A stretch of 64,000 nt of DNA from Verrucomicrobiia bacterium (GTDB lineage: Bacteria > Verrucomicrobiota > Verrucomicrobiia > Verrucomicrobiales > Akkermansiaceae): contig CANHQJ010000013.1 in NCBI GenBank assembly GCA_947462875.1, forward strand, positions 1 to 64,000. The letters are read 5' to 3'. Numbering within the stretch: the first letter of the stretch is position 1; each line of letters starts with the position of its first letter. Below the pieces are notes generated by a model, which did no database searches, had not been told where the DNA came from, and worked only from the letters and a program-made list of their open reading frames with translations. A program made the translations under genes and the position numbers. Shown here in pieces: positions 24,174-33,888 of this stretch.

Positions 24174-26744
24174 TTATCGCCTCCTTCGCAGGCAGGCCAT
24201 CATCGTGCCCAGCAGGACCAGTAGTGCTGTCGATGGCTCCGGCACATTCGGAACGGCGGGCGTGGTGGCGGCATCGACGGGTGTCAAGCCATGTCGCTCG
24301 TATTGTTCCATCGTTTCCAACACGACGGCACCGGAGACATAGCTCACCAACTGGTAGTTCACCGCCAGCTTGCCGTTCTTGGTTTTTGCCACTTCATCCA
24401 TCGCCCAGAGCCGCGCGAGCTGATCGCTGACTTTGTTTTCTGTCAGGTTGGTGGCGTCCGCCTGACGCGACCACTGCCAGGAAAACTTCTCTTCGCCTTT
24501 TTGCAAGCGGTCCATCCACGCGGCGAGTCCGGCTTCACTAGCGGCATCGCTCGGAGCCGATGACATCATGCCACTGCGGCCCAGTGCCTCGAACAAACGG
24601 TTCGGACCATCGACCACGGGCAGTGCGAAAAATTTCGGACGATTGCTGCCACGCTCTAACAACTGCAACAATCGTTCGCTCTGGCACAGCAGCACCGGTT
24701 GCGGGCCATGCAGCCAGACGACGGCGGCATGGGCGGACTCCTTGGCCTGGCGCAGGGCTTCGTAGAGCGCGGGTTCGTTATCGCATCCGCCGCGGAAGTC
24801 GTGTTTGGCGATTTCTTCCGCGCTGATCCTGGTGGCGGCTTCATTGGCGAGCAGGATGCTAACGGATTTTCCTTGCAAGGCTCTGGCCAGCCATTCGCGG
24901 TGGTCTTGCAGTGCCTGGGAGCCATCGATGACCACGATGACTTTTTCCATTGCGGGTGTCGCTGCGGAGTGGGGGGTGCCGATGAGGAAACGCTGTCCGT
25001 TATCGGCGAAACGATCCTCACACCAGACGGCGGTCGGCTCTTTCGACAGGCCGTTCACTTTCATGCGCAGCTTCATGGTCTGGCTGCCGAAACTGATCGA
25101 CTGCATGTCGCCATCGGCGTGGGAGCTGTGCGGGGCATCGATGCACGAAAAAGCGCTGTCCGCCTGCATCCACAGGGCGTGTTCCAACTGCGCGGTGTCG
25201 CCGAAATTTTTCTCGGTGATGTAGGGCAAGCGCCAGGTATCGCCCTCCAGCGGCGCGGTGATGCCGATGCGGATTTTCATTTCGCCTTGTGCCGGAACCG
25301 GGAAACACTGGACCATGATGGTATCGGGGCCGACCATGTTCACCAGCACCGGATCGCGGCGCTGCACAACGGCGACTTCCTTGTAGGCGGCCTTCACTTG
25401 AGCGACCGAGCCGAAGGCCGCTTCGCGTGGCTCGCCATTGATCCAGAGAGTAAGACGGCTGACCTGTCCGCCGCTGGGCAGGCGCATTTGGCAGCGCGCC
25501 TCCTTGGCGATCATGGAGGTGTTTTGAAATACCAAGGTCCACTCGCCGTAGCCGATGCGCGCCTTGGCATCGAGATGGCCATCAAAGCGCGATTCCTTGC
25601 AATCGAGATGTTTCACCTTGCCCGCCACCACATCGCCGCCGAGGTCGGTATCAATCTCCTCGCGCTCCCAGAATTCTCTGCCACCGTCGGAAGCGAGACT
25701 GCTGCCCTTGGCCCAGTGCGGTGGTTTCTTTGCATTGAAAGGCACGCCCGTGACGCGGAAATACAAATCGCGCATTTTGTTGGCATCGGTGGATGGACGA
25801 AAACTTTCGCTGACCATCACGCCTATCGAATTCCATGCCTTGTCCGAGATCCAGGCACTGATATCGGCCCCTCTGCGGAAGTTGCTGTTTTCGTAACACA
25901 TGCCTAACAATGTTTTCGACGAATGGAACGTGCGCAGTGATTCCAGTGCCTCTTGGGAGACCGTTTCGTCGTCATCGGCATTGTGGTAGAGCGCGACTTG
26001 GTGGCGCGTCCACAGTGCAGGCACTTCATGCAGGCATAGCACGCTGAAGCCGAGCACGAATGCCGCGAGCCAGAAGCGCTTGTAGTGTGGCATCCCTGCT
26101 GCGGCGGCCCGGTTTTTTTCGCCAAAGAAAAGACGCAGCGAGCAGATCCAGGTCAAAATGGGTGAGAGTGACAACATTCCCATGCCGAAAAAAATCAGCG
26201 CAAGAAGCGAGGCCGGCACCAGCGGCAGAAACAAAAACGCGTAAAACAAACTCACGCCAAAACTCCAGCCCGCCGCCAGGGCGCGCCATTTCCATGGTTT
26301 GCTTCCAGGGCGTTCCATGGTGTGAAGCAGCCACCAATGCAGCACCGGTACGGAAAGCAATGCCAGTCCGTGGGCCACGGTGGGGATCGTTTCGAAAAAT
26401 TCCGAGCCGCAGAAATTCGTCGCCCATTCAAATAGGACAATGAACAAGGGAAAATACACCCCGAAAAACCACAGGCGCTTTGATGACTGATTTTTCTTCT
26501 CGGAACGGGTCGCGGCGCGGGAGGACTGCTGCGGCGTGTACCCGGCATCGAGCCTACCTAACGTATTTTCCAACTCCATCAGACCACATGTGCCGATCTG
26601 ATTCTGGCTGATTTCCTCATGGATGTGCCGGCGCAGGTCATCCTTCAGTTCGGCGGCTTCCTCGCCGTGCATTTGCTCGCGCTCGACGCGCTCCTGCAAG
26701 TATTGCTCCAATCGCATCTCTGCTGCTTCCGTCCACTGTTTCAT
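24174..26744 (-). CDS. Membrane VIT-domain protein with HAAS-like N-terminus and PEP-CTERM tail
   Basis: 856 aa. Order: residues 1-70 charged and helical, resembling a HAAS region (E-Q-Y-L-Q-E-R-V-E-R...L-x-D-D-L-R-R-H-I); about 90-260 several membrane helices; about 400-520 a VIT domain (L-V-F-Q-N-T-S, V-K-A-A-Y-K-E-V-A, R-I-G-I-T-A-P-L); then a von Willebrand A-like region with a degraded MIDAS (V-I-D-G-S-Q-A); finally V-P-E-P-S-T plus a hydrophobic helix and R-R-R-R, a PEP-CTERM sorting signal read by an exosortase. It overlaps padR by 4 bp (ATGA). HAAS proteins are typically encoded next to PadR regulators, which fits. Function unknown. Confidence 0.7.
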   Translation of the reverse strand: MKQWTEAAEMRLEQYLQERVEREQMHGEEAAELKDDLRRHIHEEISQNQIGTCGLMELENTLGRLDAGYTPQQSSRAATRSEKKNQSSKRLWFFGVYFPLFIVLFEWATNFCGSEFFETIPTVAHGLALLSVPVLHWWLLHTMERPGSKPWKWRALAAGWSFGVSLFYAFLFLPLVPASLLALIFFGMGMLSLSPILTWICSLRLFFGEKNRAAAAGMPHYKRFWLAAFVLGFSVLCLHEVPALWTRHQVALYHNADDDETVSQEALESLRTFHSSKTLLGMCYENSNFRRGADISAWISDKAWNSIGVMVSESFRPSTDANKMRDLYFRVTGVPFNAKKPPHWAKGSSLASDGGREFWEREEIDTDLGGDVVAGKVKHLDCKESRFDGHLDAKARIGYGEWTLVFQNTSMIAKEARCQMRLPSGGQVSRLTLWINGEPREAAFGSVAQVKAAYKEVAVVQRRDPVLVNMVGPDTIMVQCFPVPAQGEMKIRIGITAPLEGDTWRLPYITEKNFGDTAQLEHALWMQADSAFSCIDAPHSSHADGDMQSISFGSQTMKLRMKVNGLSKEPTAVWCEDRFADNGQRFLIGTPHSAATPAMEKVIVVIDGSQALQDHREWLARALQGKSVSILLANEAATRISAEEIAKHDFRGGCDNEPALYEALRQAKESAHAAVVWLHGPQPVLLCQSERLLQLLERGSNRPKFFALPVVDGPNRLFEALGRSGMMSSAPSDAASEAGLAAWMDRLQKGEEKFSWQWSRQADATNLTENKVSDQLARLWAMDEVAKTKNGKLAVNYQLVSYVSGAVVLETMEQYERHGLTPVDAATTPAVPNVPEPSTALLVLLGTMMACLRRRR

Positions 26745-27121
26745 GCTGTTGTTTTGGTGATTTGTTTGTGTTTGCCCAGGGTTTCGACGCCCCGTATCAT
26801 GGTTTCAAAATAAACGGCCATCTCTTCCGCTTGCTGGCGACCTTGCGGCGTGAGGCGGTAGTACTTGCGTGCGGGGCCTTCGTTCGATTCCTCCAGGCGC
26901 GTGTCCACCAGTCCCTGTTTTTTCAGGCGCGAGAGCAGGGGATAGATCGATCCCTCCGCCACGCCGATGCCCGGAATGCCGACCAGTGCCTTAACGAGCG
27001 CATAGCCATACCACTCGCCCTCCTTCAATGCGCGCAGGATGCAGAAATCCAACAGACCCTTGCGCATCTGCACGGCCCAGTTGTCAAACCAATCTCCTGT
27101 CGCATTACCCTCGTCGCTCAT
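26741..27121 (-). CDS. PadR-family transcriptional regulator
   Basis: 126 aa winged-helix protein with the PadR pattern: L-L-D-F-C-I-L-R-A-L near residue 25, W-Y-G-Y-A-L-V-K, G-S-I-Y-P-L-L-S-R-L-K-K-Q-G-L-V, and K-Y-Y-R-L-T-P-Q-G. Short C-terminal dimer helix. It overlaps the HAAS/VIT membrane gene by ATGA and probably controls its own two-gene operon. Confidence 0.92.
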   Translation of the reverse strand: MSDEGNATGDWFDNWAVQMRKGLLDFCILRALKEGEWYGYALVKALVGIPGIGVAEGSIYPLLSRLKKQGLVDTRLEESNEGPARKYYRLTPQGRQQAEEMAVYFETMIRGVETLGKHKQITKTTA

Positions 27122-27130
27122 GACAAGCTA

Positions 27131-27159
27131 GGTATCTTGCATAAAAAGGTAGTTGTCAA
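27131..27159 (-). promoter_or_regulatory. padR promoter with overlapping inverted repeat
   Basis: Minus strand: a perfect TTGACA (27154-27159), 17-nt spacer, GATACC (27131-27136), 9 nt to the ATG at 27121. TGACAA (27121-27126) and TTGTCA (27153-27158) form an inverted repeat that brackets the promoter and could be an autoregulatory operator (inference). Confidence 0.55.
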
Positions 27160-27431
27160 TGAGTTTTTTTCGTTTTTTTATGAATCGAGGAAAAGCTGTC
27201 TAGTTTACTGGCTTGCGAGCAACTGTGTTCTTTGCTCTGCGCGGCAGGAACTGTGGGGTTTTGTGTCATGCGACTGTCTGGATTTTTTTGGGAAATTCTT
27301 GCAAAATCCTGCTAACCTCATAAATCCATGTCTGCAAGATTGTGCCGCCCTCAGCGTGACCCACTTGCTTATTACCTATACCACCCCTTAGCAACAATCA
27401 TTTTCAACCGCTAACCAAAACCATCACAATC
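27160..27431. other. Intergenic region upstream of the sugar isomerase gene
   Basis: About 270 bp without a credible gene. T-rich at the left, then a weak TTGCAA-N16-TAAATC pair (27299-27326) that could be a promoter with a leader of about 105 nt. No palindrome or riboswitch was recognised. The leader ends C-A-C-A-A-T-C-ATG without a Shine-Dalgarno sequence. Confidence 0.35.
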
Positions 27432-28436
27432 ATGAAACTACACAACGCCATGTGGCCCGGTCTCGTTGGAAAAGAGCCAGGCACCGATCATCCGCCGATC
27501 TCCCTCGATCACATGCTCGAACTCACCGCCGCCGCCGAGGTGGATGGTCAGAAGTTTGACGGTGTCGATCTGTTCTTGTTCCACCCGCACACTGATCCGG
27601 ATATTTCGGAAGATGATCTGAAAGCGATGGCTGATAAGATCGCCGCGAAAAACCTGTCCGTCGGTTCCCTCGTGGCGCCGATCTGGCCGGGCACGGTGGG
27701 GGATTCCTCCATGGGCACGGATGAGCAGCAGGCGAAGTTTTTGCTGTCGATCGAAAAAGCCTGCCGCATCGCGAAGTTGTTCAACGAGCACGGCGTCCGC
27801 AAGTATGGCGTGATCCGCGTGGACTCCGCGGAATTCGGTGTGCAGAAGTGGGCGGAGGATCCGGTGAAAAATACCGCACGCATCGTCGATACCTTCCAAA
27901 AGGCCGCCAAGATCGCCGCCGATCATGGCGAGCGCATCGCCGCCGAAGGCGAAATCTGCTGGGCGGGCATGCACTCGTGGGAAGTGATGCTGCGCACGCT
28001 CGAAGGCGTGGGCATGCCGGGCGTGTTCGGTTTCCAGGCCGACCTCGCGCACACCTACCTCTATCTGATGGGCTACAATGCTCCGGAGTCCGCCTTGCTG
28101 CAACCGGGCTACACCGATGAGGAGTTCTGGCCTGCCTACGAAAAAATGGTCAGCGCGCTGCGTCCGTGGACCATCGATTTCCACGTCGCGCAAAACGACG
28201 GCACCGTGCACGGCACCGGCTCGCACGAGAAAACCGGCCGCCACTGCCAGGCTGACGATCCGAACGGCAAGCTCGACATCGCCAAGTGTTCGGCCCTCTG
28301 GCTGCAAGGCGCAGCCGAACGCGGCATCCAGCACATCTGCTGGGACGGTTGCATGTTCCCCAATGCCGTGCTCGAAAACCCCGCCACCTGGAACACCATC
28401 CTCAAGGCGATGATTTCCGTGAAGAAGGCTCTCTAA
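27432..28436 (+). CDS. TIM-barrel sugar isomerase/epimerase (AP endonuclease 2 superfamily)
   Basis: 334 aa, cytoplasmic. TIM-barrel pattern with likely metal ligands Glu in A-A-E-G-E-I-C-W, Asp/His in F-Q-A-D-L-A-H and His in I-D-F-H-V-A-Q. Such proteins isomerise or epimerise sugars, sugar acids or inositols. It is paired, 18 bp apart, with a Gfo/Idh/MocA dehydrogenase, as is common in catabolic modules for modified sugars or inositol. Exact substrate unknown. Confidence 0.75.
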   Translation: MKLHNAMWPGLVGKEPGTDHPPISLDHMLELTAAAEVDGQKFDGVDLFLFHPHTDPDISEDDLKAMADKIAAKNLSVGSLVAPIWPGTVGDSSMGTDEQQAKFLLSIEKACRIAKLFNEHGVRKYGVIRVDSAEFGVQKWAEDPVKNTARIVDTFQKAAKIAADHGERIAAEGEICWAGMHSWEVMLRTLEGVGMPGVFGFQADLAHTYLYLMGYNAPESALLQPGYTDEEFWPAYEKMVSALRPWTIDFHVAQNDGTVHGTGSHEKTGRHCQADDPNGKLDIAKCSALWLQGAAERGIQHICWDGCMFPNAVLENPATWNTILKAMISVKKAL

Positions 28437-28454
28437 CACATCACTCATCCACTT

Positions 28455-29603
28455 ATGAAAAAACAACTGAACGTCGGCGTTATTGGTTACGGCTTTATGG
28501 GCCGCACGCACTCGAATGCACTGTCCCAGGTATCGCATTTCTTCGATACCGAATACGTCCCCGTGCGCAAAGCGATTTGCGGACGCGATGAAGCCAAGGT
28601 GAAAGCCTTTGCGGAAAAGTGGGGCTATGAGTCCTACGAAACCGATTGGCGCAAGCTGGTCGCGCGTCCGGACATCGATGCCGTGGACATCTGCACGCCC
28701 AACGATTCGCATGCCGAGATCGCTCTCGAGTGCATCAAGCACGGCAAGATGATCCTTTGCGAAAAGCCGCTCGCTCTCAATGGCGAACAAGGCGAAGCGA
28801 TGGTCGCTGCCGTGGAAGCCTCCGGTCTGCCGAACCTCGTGTGGTACAACTACCGTTTCCTCCCCGCCGTGACGCATGCGAAAAACATCGTCGCCGCTGG
28901 TGAACTCGGTCGCATTTTCCACTATCGTGCGAACTTCCTGCAAGACTGGACGATTTCCTCCGAGCTGCCCCAGGGCGGTGCCGGCCTCTGGCGTCTCGAT
29001 GCCGCTGCGGCGGGTTCGGGCGTGACTGGTGACTTGCTCGCGCATTGCATCGATACCGCACGCTGGATCAACGGCAACATCGTTTCCGTGAGCGCCATGA
29101 CCGAGACCTTCATCAAGGAGCGCGTGCATACCGCCACCGGTGAAAAAATGCCCGTCACCATCGATGACGCCTGCGCTTTCCTCGCACGTTTCGAGAACGG
29201 TTCGCTGGCGATTTTCGAATCGACCCGCTACGCCCGCGGTCACAAGGCGCTCTACACTTTTGAGATCAACGGCGAGAACAAGTCGCTGGCCTGGGATCTG
29301 CACGACCTGAATCGTCTCGATTACTTCGATCACGGCGTTCCCGGCGACCGTCGCGGCTGGAGCAGCATCCATTGCTCCGATGGTGATCAGCCTTACGCGG
29401 GCAACTGGTGGGTGCCCGGTCTGTGCCTCGGCTACGAACACAGCTTCACCCATGAGCTCTATGAGTTCCTCAAGTCGCTGGAAAATCCATCGGCTCCGAA
29501 AAACTACCCCGATTTCCGTCACGCCCTCGGCACGCAGTATGTGTGCGATGCGGTCCTGGAATCCGCCAAAACCAAGCAGTGGGTGGACGTCAAGCAGTCG
29601 TAA
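28455..29603 (+). CDS. Gfo/Idh/MocA-family NAD(P)-dependent oxidoreductase
   Basis: 382 aa, no signal peptide. N-terminal Rossmann fold ([13 protein letters not shown]), D-I-C-T-P-N-D-S-H and the catalytic E-K-P-L-A motif near residue 100, then the C-terminal alpha/beta domain (N-Y-R-F-L-P-A). It forms an operon with the isomerase upstream and ends at a strong terminator. Probably oxidises the sugar or inositol handled by that isomerase. Confidence 0.85.
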   Translation: MKKQLNVGVIGYGFMGRTHSNALSQVSHFFDTEYVPVRKAICGRDEAKVKAFAEKWGYESYETDWRKLVARPDIDAVDICTPNDSHAEIALECIKHGKMILCEKPLALNGEQGEAMVAAVEASGLPNLVWYNYRFLPAVTHAKNIVAAGELGRIFHYRANFLQDWTISSELPQGGAGLWRLDAAAAGSGVTGDLLAHCIDTARWINGNIVSVSAMTETFIKERVHTATGEKMPVTIDDACAFLARFENGSLAIFESTRYARGHKALYTFEINGENKSLAWDLHDLNRLDYFDHGVPGDRRGWSSIHCSDGDQPYAGNWWVPGLCLGYEHSFTHELYEFLKSLENPSAPKNYPDFRHALGTQYVCDAVLESAKTKQWVDVKQS

Positions 29604-29623
29604 TTTCTCACGCATTTTCACCA

Positions 29624-29657
29624 ACGGGCGATGGCAAGACCATCGCCCGTTTTTTTT
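29624..29657 (+). terminator. Rho-independent terminator of the isomerase-dehydrogenase operon
   Basis: A perfect 11-bp stem ACGGGCGATGG (29624-29634) with CCATCGCCCGT (29640-29650), loop CAAGA, then seven more Ts. It is 21 bp after the stop codon. Confidence 0.92.
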
Positions 29658-29730
29658 GGCAGGGACCGTCTCTTCCCGCTGAGGGGGATCCGCTGGGGTG
29701 GCTATCGGCTACTGAAAAATACCCTGCCGC

Positions 29731-30927
29731 TTACAACAAATACTTGCTCGCTTGTTCCACGTCCTTGTCGCCGCGGCCGGAGAGGTTGGCGATGATGATG
29801 TCGGTCTTGGGCAGGAGCGGGGCGATTTTGTGGACGTAGGCCATGGCGTGGGAGCTTTCCAGCGCGGGCAGAATCCCTTCGGTGGTGGCGAGGGTTTTGA
29901 AGGCGGCCAGGGCTTCGGTGTCGGTGGCGTAGGTGTATTCGACGCGACCGATGCTTTGCAGGTAGGCGTGCTCCGGTCCGATGGCAGCGTAGTCGAGGCC
30001 GGCGCTGACGGAGTGGGTGAGCTCGATCTGGCCGTCGTCATTCGCGAGCAACCAGGTTTTGGTGCCTTGCAGCACGCCGAGTTTGCCGCCTTGGAAGCGG
30101 GCGGCGTGGCGCTCGGGGATGATGCCATCGCCTCCGGCCTCGACGCCGACCATGCGGACATCGGGGTCGTTGAGGAAAGGATGAAACAGGCCCATGGCGT
30201 TCGAGCCACCGCCGACGCAGGCGACGAGCATGCTGGGCAGACGGCCTTCTTTTTCGAGGATTTGCTGACGCGCCTCGATGCCGATCACGCGATGGAAATC
30301 ACGCACCATCATGGGAAAGGGATGCGAGCCGAGGGCGGAGCCGATGATGTAGTGGGTGTTTTCCACGGAGCCTACCCAGTCGCGCATGGCTTCATTGACC
30401 GCTTCCTTGAGGGTGGCTTGTCCGGCGGTGACGGCCACGACCTTTGCACCCATCAGGCGCATGCGGGCAACGTTGAGCGCCTGGCGTTCCATATCGACGG
30501 CACCCATGTAAACGACACACTCCATGCCGAATCGCGCGCAGACCGTGGCGGTGGCGACGCCGTGCTGGCCGGCTCCGGTTTCGGCGATGATGCGGGATTT
30601 TCCGAGGCGCTTGGCGAGGAGGATCTGGCCGAGGGCGTTGTTGATCTTGTGTGCGCCGGTGTGGAGCAGGTCCTCGCGTTTCAGATAGATTTTGGCCCCG
30701 CCGAGTTGTTCGGTCCAGCGCTCGGCGAAATACAGCGGCGTCGGGCGGCCGACGTAGTTGTGCAGCAGGGAATCGAGCTCGATTTGAAATGCCGGATCCT
30801 GCCGCGCCTGCTCGTAGGCGATGGCGAGGTCCTGCAAGGGAGTCATCAATGTTTCCGGCACGAACATCCCGCCGAAGGGACCAAAGTGACCGGTGGCATC
30901 AGGAACAGTCGGGAGCAGATCAGGCAT
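29731..30927 (-). CDS. trpB: Tryptophan synthase beta chain
   Basis: 398 aa. Condenses indole and serine with PLP. Motifs: [12 protein letters not shown] at the N-terminus, the PLP Lys in [21 protein letters not shown], the glycine-rich [10 protein letters not shown], and H-S-V-S-A-G-L-D-Y. Length and motifs fit the TrpB1 class that works with TrpA, but no trpA or other trp gene is adjacent. Confidence 0.96.
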   Translation of the reverse strand: MPDLLPTVPDATGHFGPFGGMFVPETLMTPLQDLAIAYEQARQDPAFQIELDSLLHNYVGRPTPLYFAERWTEQLGGAKIYLKREDLLHTGAHKINNALGQILLAKRLGKSRIIAETGAGQHGVATATVCARFGMECVVYMGAVDMERQALNVARMRLMGAKVVAVTAGQATLKEAVNEAMRDWVGSVENTHYIIGSALGSHPFPMMVRDFHRVIGIEARQQILEKEGRLPSMLVACVGGGSNAMGLFHPFLNDPDVRMVGVEAGGDGIIPERHAARFQGGKLGVLQGTKTWLLANDDGQIELTHSVSAGLDYAAIGPEHAYLQSIGRVEYTYATDTEALAAFKTLATTEGILPALESSHAMAYVHKIAPLLPKTDIIIANLSGRGDKDVEQASKYLL

Positions 30928-30935
30928 CGCGCAGA

Positions 30936-30964
30936 CAATGAAACAGATTCGCGCCTGATGTCAA
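30936..30964 (-). promoter_or_regulatory. trpB promoter (leaderless type)
   Basis: Minus strand: TTGACA (30959-30964), 17-nt spacer, weak TCATTG (30936-30941), 8 nt to the ATG at 30927. No leader peptide or attenuator can fit. Confidence 0.55.
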
Positions 30965-31050
30965 AAGCGATTTTGCAGGCAACATCGTTCGCGGCGGGAG
31001 AAAGTGCATTTTCCTTGAGTCGGCGGCATGGCTGTGACACGTTGTAAAAA

Positions 31051-31557
31051 ATGTCCGCCCGCTCTTCCCAAAGTCCTGGTCACGTCATCGCGCCGAGCTT
31101 GTTGATCGGCACGATGGCGGTGGGGCTTGCGGTGGGGATGGATTCGTTAGGTTTTTGGAACGGGCTCGATGAGCGGGCTACGGCGTGGACGGCGCGGCTG
31201 GGAGATGGCATGCGTGATGTGCCGGTGGTGTGGGTATTGGTTCTGACATTGGTGTGTGCCTATGCCTTGCCTTTGTTGATGCTGTCATCGCCGCAGTGGT
31301 GGCGCAGGGTGGTCTTGTGGTGCAGTCTGCTGATGGTAACGCTGGCATGGCTGCCGGTACTGGCTCTCGCAAGCTGGAAGCTACCGCCGTGCATGCCTCT
31401 TGTCGCGCTGGTGTGGAGCGGGCTGTGCGCGTTGATTTATGCGCAACGGCATAGCCTCCCCTGCGAAATGCCTGCCGTTCCCCCCCAACGCCCCGCGCGC
31501 AAGGTGAAGGAAGTGGGGGTGGTGAGTGCGCCGGAGAAGTCGGCTAGCGAATCGTGA
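31051..31557 (+). CDS. Integral membrane protein, unknown function
   Basis: 168 aa with four hydrophobic segments (about 12-30, 58-80, 88-108, 112-130) and a basic cytoplasmic tail (R-P-A-R-K-V-K). No recognised family. Its TGA overlaps a GTG (GTGA, 31554-31557) just before recR, so the two are probably coupled. Confidence 0.6.
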   Translation: MSARSSQSPGHVIAPSLLIGTMAVGLAVGMDSLGFWNGLDERATAWTARLGDGMRDVPVVWVLVLTLVCAYALPLLMLSSPQWWRRVVLWCSLLMVTLAWLPVLALASWKLPPCMPLVALVWSGLCALIYAQRHSLPCEMPAVPPQRPARKVKEVGVVSAPEKSASES

Positions 31558-31559
31558 TT

Positions 31560-32165
31560 ATGGCAAAAGTCGATTATCCCCAGGCGGTGCAGGAATTGGT
31601 GGCGGAGCTGAAGCGGCTGCCGGGTGTAGGTCCGCGCAGTGCCGAGCGCATGGCGCTGTGGCTATTGCAGCACAAGCGCGCCGAGCCACTGGCGCTCGCG
31701 CGTGCGCTGGAGCGGGCCGAGAGCGAACTTTGCCTGTGCGAAACGTGTGGATTTTTTGCGACCAGCGAGGCCTGCCCGGCCTGCGATGAAAACCAGCGCG
31801 ATGGCTCGGTGATTTGTGTGGTGGAGCAGCCGACGGATGTGCTGCCGATGGAGCGCTCCGGATCCTTTCGCGGCGTCTATCACTGTCTCGGTGGCAGGCT
31901 TTCCCCGCTGGATCATGTGACGCCGGATGACCTGCGCATCGCTCCGTTGTTGCAGCGGGCGCGGGACGGTGTGGAAATCATTCTCGCGCTGGGATCGGAC
32001 GTGGAGGGAGAAACCACGGCGCACTATCTGGCCAGCGAATTGCGCGGACGCGGGTGTCGCATCACTCGCATCGCGCAGGGTCTTCCCGCGGGCGGCGGGC
32101 TGGAGCATGCCGATGAATTAACCTTACTGCGGGCGATGCAAGGACGCCGTGAACTGAGTGAATAG
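31560..32165 (+). CDS. recR: Recombination mediator RecR
   Basis: 201 aa from the ATG at 31560 (a GTG at 31554 is possible). RecFOR partner that helps load RecA on SSB-coated gaps. Helix-hairpin-helix near the N-terminus (L-K-R-L-P-G-V-G-P-R-S-A-E-R-M-A), zinc finger C-E-T-C...C-P-A-C, Toprim domain (V-V-E-Q-P-T-D, G-G-R-L-S-P-L-D) and the C-terminal T-R-I-A-Q-G-L-P-A-G-G-x-L-E. Length is normal. Confidence 0.95.
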   Translation: MAKVDYPQAVQELVAELKRLPGVGPRSAERMALWLLQHKRAEPLALARALERAESELCLCETCGFFATSEACPACDENQRDGSVICVVEQPTDVLPMERSGSFRGVYHCLGGRLSPLDHVTPDDLRIAPLLQRARDGVEIILALGSDVEGETTAHYLASELRGRGCRITRIAQGLPAGGGLEHADELTLLRAMQGRRELSE

Positions 32166-32171
32166 CAAGCC

Positions 32172-33089
32172 ATGAAATCGAATCGAAATTCCGAAGATCC
32201 CTCCAGCAACCGCAAAGGCGGCACACCGTTTTGGGAAAAAATGAAACCCAAAGCACCCTCGCGCCCGGCCGCGCGTCCGGCTTCTCCTGAGAAGCGCTCC
32301 TCGCAGCGCCATGCTCCCGAAAAAGGCTGGGACCAGGTGGCGCAGTGGTATGATCAATTGGTCGGCGATGAAGGTTCCGACTATCATAAAAACGTCATCG
32401 TGCCCGCCGTGATGAAACGCCTCGAGCCTTGTTTGGAAGGAGCGCGGGTGATTGATGTTTGTTGCGGGCAGGGCTTTGTGGGGAAATTGCTGCGACAAGC
32501 GGGCGCCGCGCGTGTGCATGGGGTCGATGCCAGTCCGCAGCTGATCAGCGCCGCGCAAAAGCGCAATGCCGCCGATGACAAGCTCACCTACGAAGTCGCG
32601 GATGCCTGCCAGCTTGGAGCGTGGGCGAATGGATCGTACGATGTGGCGCTGTGCCTGATGGCGGTGCACGATGTGCCGGATCTGACGGGGCTGTTCCAAA
32701 ACATCGCCCGCTCGCTTGGCGATCGCGGACGCGCCTTGTTCGTTTTCATGCATCCCTGCTTTCGTATGCCGAAACACTCGCACTGGGGTTGGGACGCGGA
32801 GCAGAAAATCCAATACCGACGCATGGATCGCTATGGCTCGGAGGCAAAAATCGAGATCACGACCCATCCGGGCCGCAAGAGCAGCGAGCACACGATTTTT
32901 TATCACCGGCCCCTGCCTTCCTATGTGACATCACTCAGCGCCGCCGGCCTGGCCATCACCGGCTGCGAGGAACTTTTCAGCCATCGCCGTTCCCAGGTAG
33001 GTCCCCGCAGCAAGGCGGAACATTTCGCCGCCGAGGAGTTCCCGATGTTTCTGCTGTGGGAGCTGCGCAAGTGCCCGGCGCTTCAGTAG
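32172..33089 (+). CDS. Class I SAM-dependent methyltransferase
   Basis: 305 aa. The first 55 residues are low-complexity (P, R, S, K rich). The methyltransferase core has motif I V-I-D-V-C-C-G-Q-G-F-V-G, motif II V-H-G-V-D-A-S, and Y-D-V-A-L-C-L-M-A-V-H-D-V. A late H-P-C-F-R-M-P segment is shared with small-molecule methyltransferases. Substrate unknown. Starts 6 bp after recR and overlaps the convergent Nudix gene by 7 bp. Confidence 0.8.
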   Translation: MKSNRNSEDPSSNRKGGTPFWEKMKPKAPSRPAARPASPEKRSSQRHAPEKGWDQVAQWYDQLVGDEGSDYHKNVIVPAVMKRLEPCLEGARVIDVCCGQGFVGKLLRQAGAARVHGVDASPQLISAAQKRNAADDKLTYEVADACQLGAWANGSYDVALCLMAVHDVPDLTGLFQNIARSLGDRGRALFVFMHPCFRMPKHSHWGWDAEQKIQYRRMDRYGSEAKIEITTHPGRKSSEHTIFYHRPLPSYVTSLSAAGLAITGCEELFSHRRSQVGPRSKAEHFAAEEFPMFLLWELRKCPALQ

Positions 33090-33706
33090 GCGTGCTCGGC
33101 GAGGTGCGCGATGCAGTGCTGCGACCATGTTTCCAGTCGCTCGAAGGCCTCGCCGCGAAGGTCCGACAGCGAGCTGAAACTCAGATCTGTCAGAGCGTCC
33201 TCGCGCGAGGCGACGTCCTCGCTATCGAGATCGACCAGATGAACGATGCCGAGGTGGACCTGACCCACGGGATTGCTGTCGTCATTGAGCAAAGCGATGA
33301 TGCGGCTGGTGCGTTTGCTGCCGATGATCAACTCCTCCTCCAGCTCGCGCGATACGGCGGCGAAATAGGCTTCGGGACCGACGCGGCCCTCGCCGGTATC
33401 GATCGGATTGATGTGCCCGCCCACGCCGACGGAAATTTTCGCATGCAGGCGGCTCTCGCCCCCGGCCTTGCCACGGGTGTAGTGAAGGATGCGGTCACCG
33501 CAGCGGAAAACGCAGTAGGGGATCAGTTGCTTGTGGCTGGGGTCCTCCTCGGCAGCGGCGCGATCCATGAAAAAATGATGCGTCGGATCCAGCAAACGGG
33601 CGATGACCGGATCGATCTGCTCGGTGAGGATGCCATGAAACGAACCCATTTCATCGAGCAGGGCACGACGAACCACCAACACTTCTTCTCCGGCATACTT
33701 GGACAT
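33083..33706 (-). CDS. Nudix-type hydrolase/phosphoesterase
   Basis: 207 aa. A Nudix box is visible with an insert: G-G-H-I-N-P-I-D ... E-A-Y-F-A-A-V-S-R-E-L-E-E-E-L, matching G-x5-E-x7-R-E-U-x-E-E. Residues 1-60 form an extra N-terminal domain (V-R-R-A-L-L-D-E-M-G). Nudix enzymes hydrolyse nucleoside diphosphates linked to other groups; the substrate cannot be told here. Confidence 0.75.
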   Translation of the reverse strand: MSKYAGEEVLVVRRALLDEMGSFHGILTEQIDPVIARLLDPTHHFFMDRAAAEEDPSHKQLIPYCVFRCGDRILHYTRGKAGGESRLHAKISVGVGGHINPIDTGEGRVGPEAYFAAVSRELEEELIIGSKRTSRIIALLNDDSNPVGQVHLGIVHLVDLDSEDVASREDALTDLSFSSLSDLRGEAFERLETWSQHCIAHLAEHAY

Positions 33707-33833
33707 GATACTACAGGCGCGGAGGCTTCATCGCGCGCTGGGCTGACGCTAGGCAAAGTGCGTTCCTGCGGCAAGAGACATTTGCGGCTGTTTCCGTCGC
33801 GGGGAGAAATCGGAAATTTTTGCAAGAAATGCC

Positions 33834-33861
33834 TTTACAAATCCGATGAGGCGGCTAGTTT
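33834..33861 (+). promoter_or_regulatory. rpmJ promoter
   Basis: TTTACA (33834-33839), 16-nt spacer, TAGTTT (33856-33861). The 10-nt stretch TAGTTTCGCC recurs exactly in the rpmI promoter. Here a leader of about 20 nt without Shine-Dalgarno precedes the ATG at 33889. Confidence 0.6.
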
Positions 33862-33888
33862 CGCCCTCCCAATTCACCACTCACCATC

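Noticed and set aside
27438-29624. A 728-codon open frame on the minus strand.
   Set aside because: It covers, antisense, the isomerase and the Gfo/Idh/MocA gene and even their spacer. Both sense genes have clear family motifs and a proper terminator.
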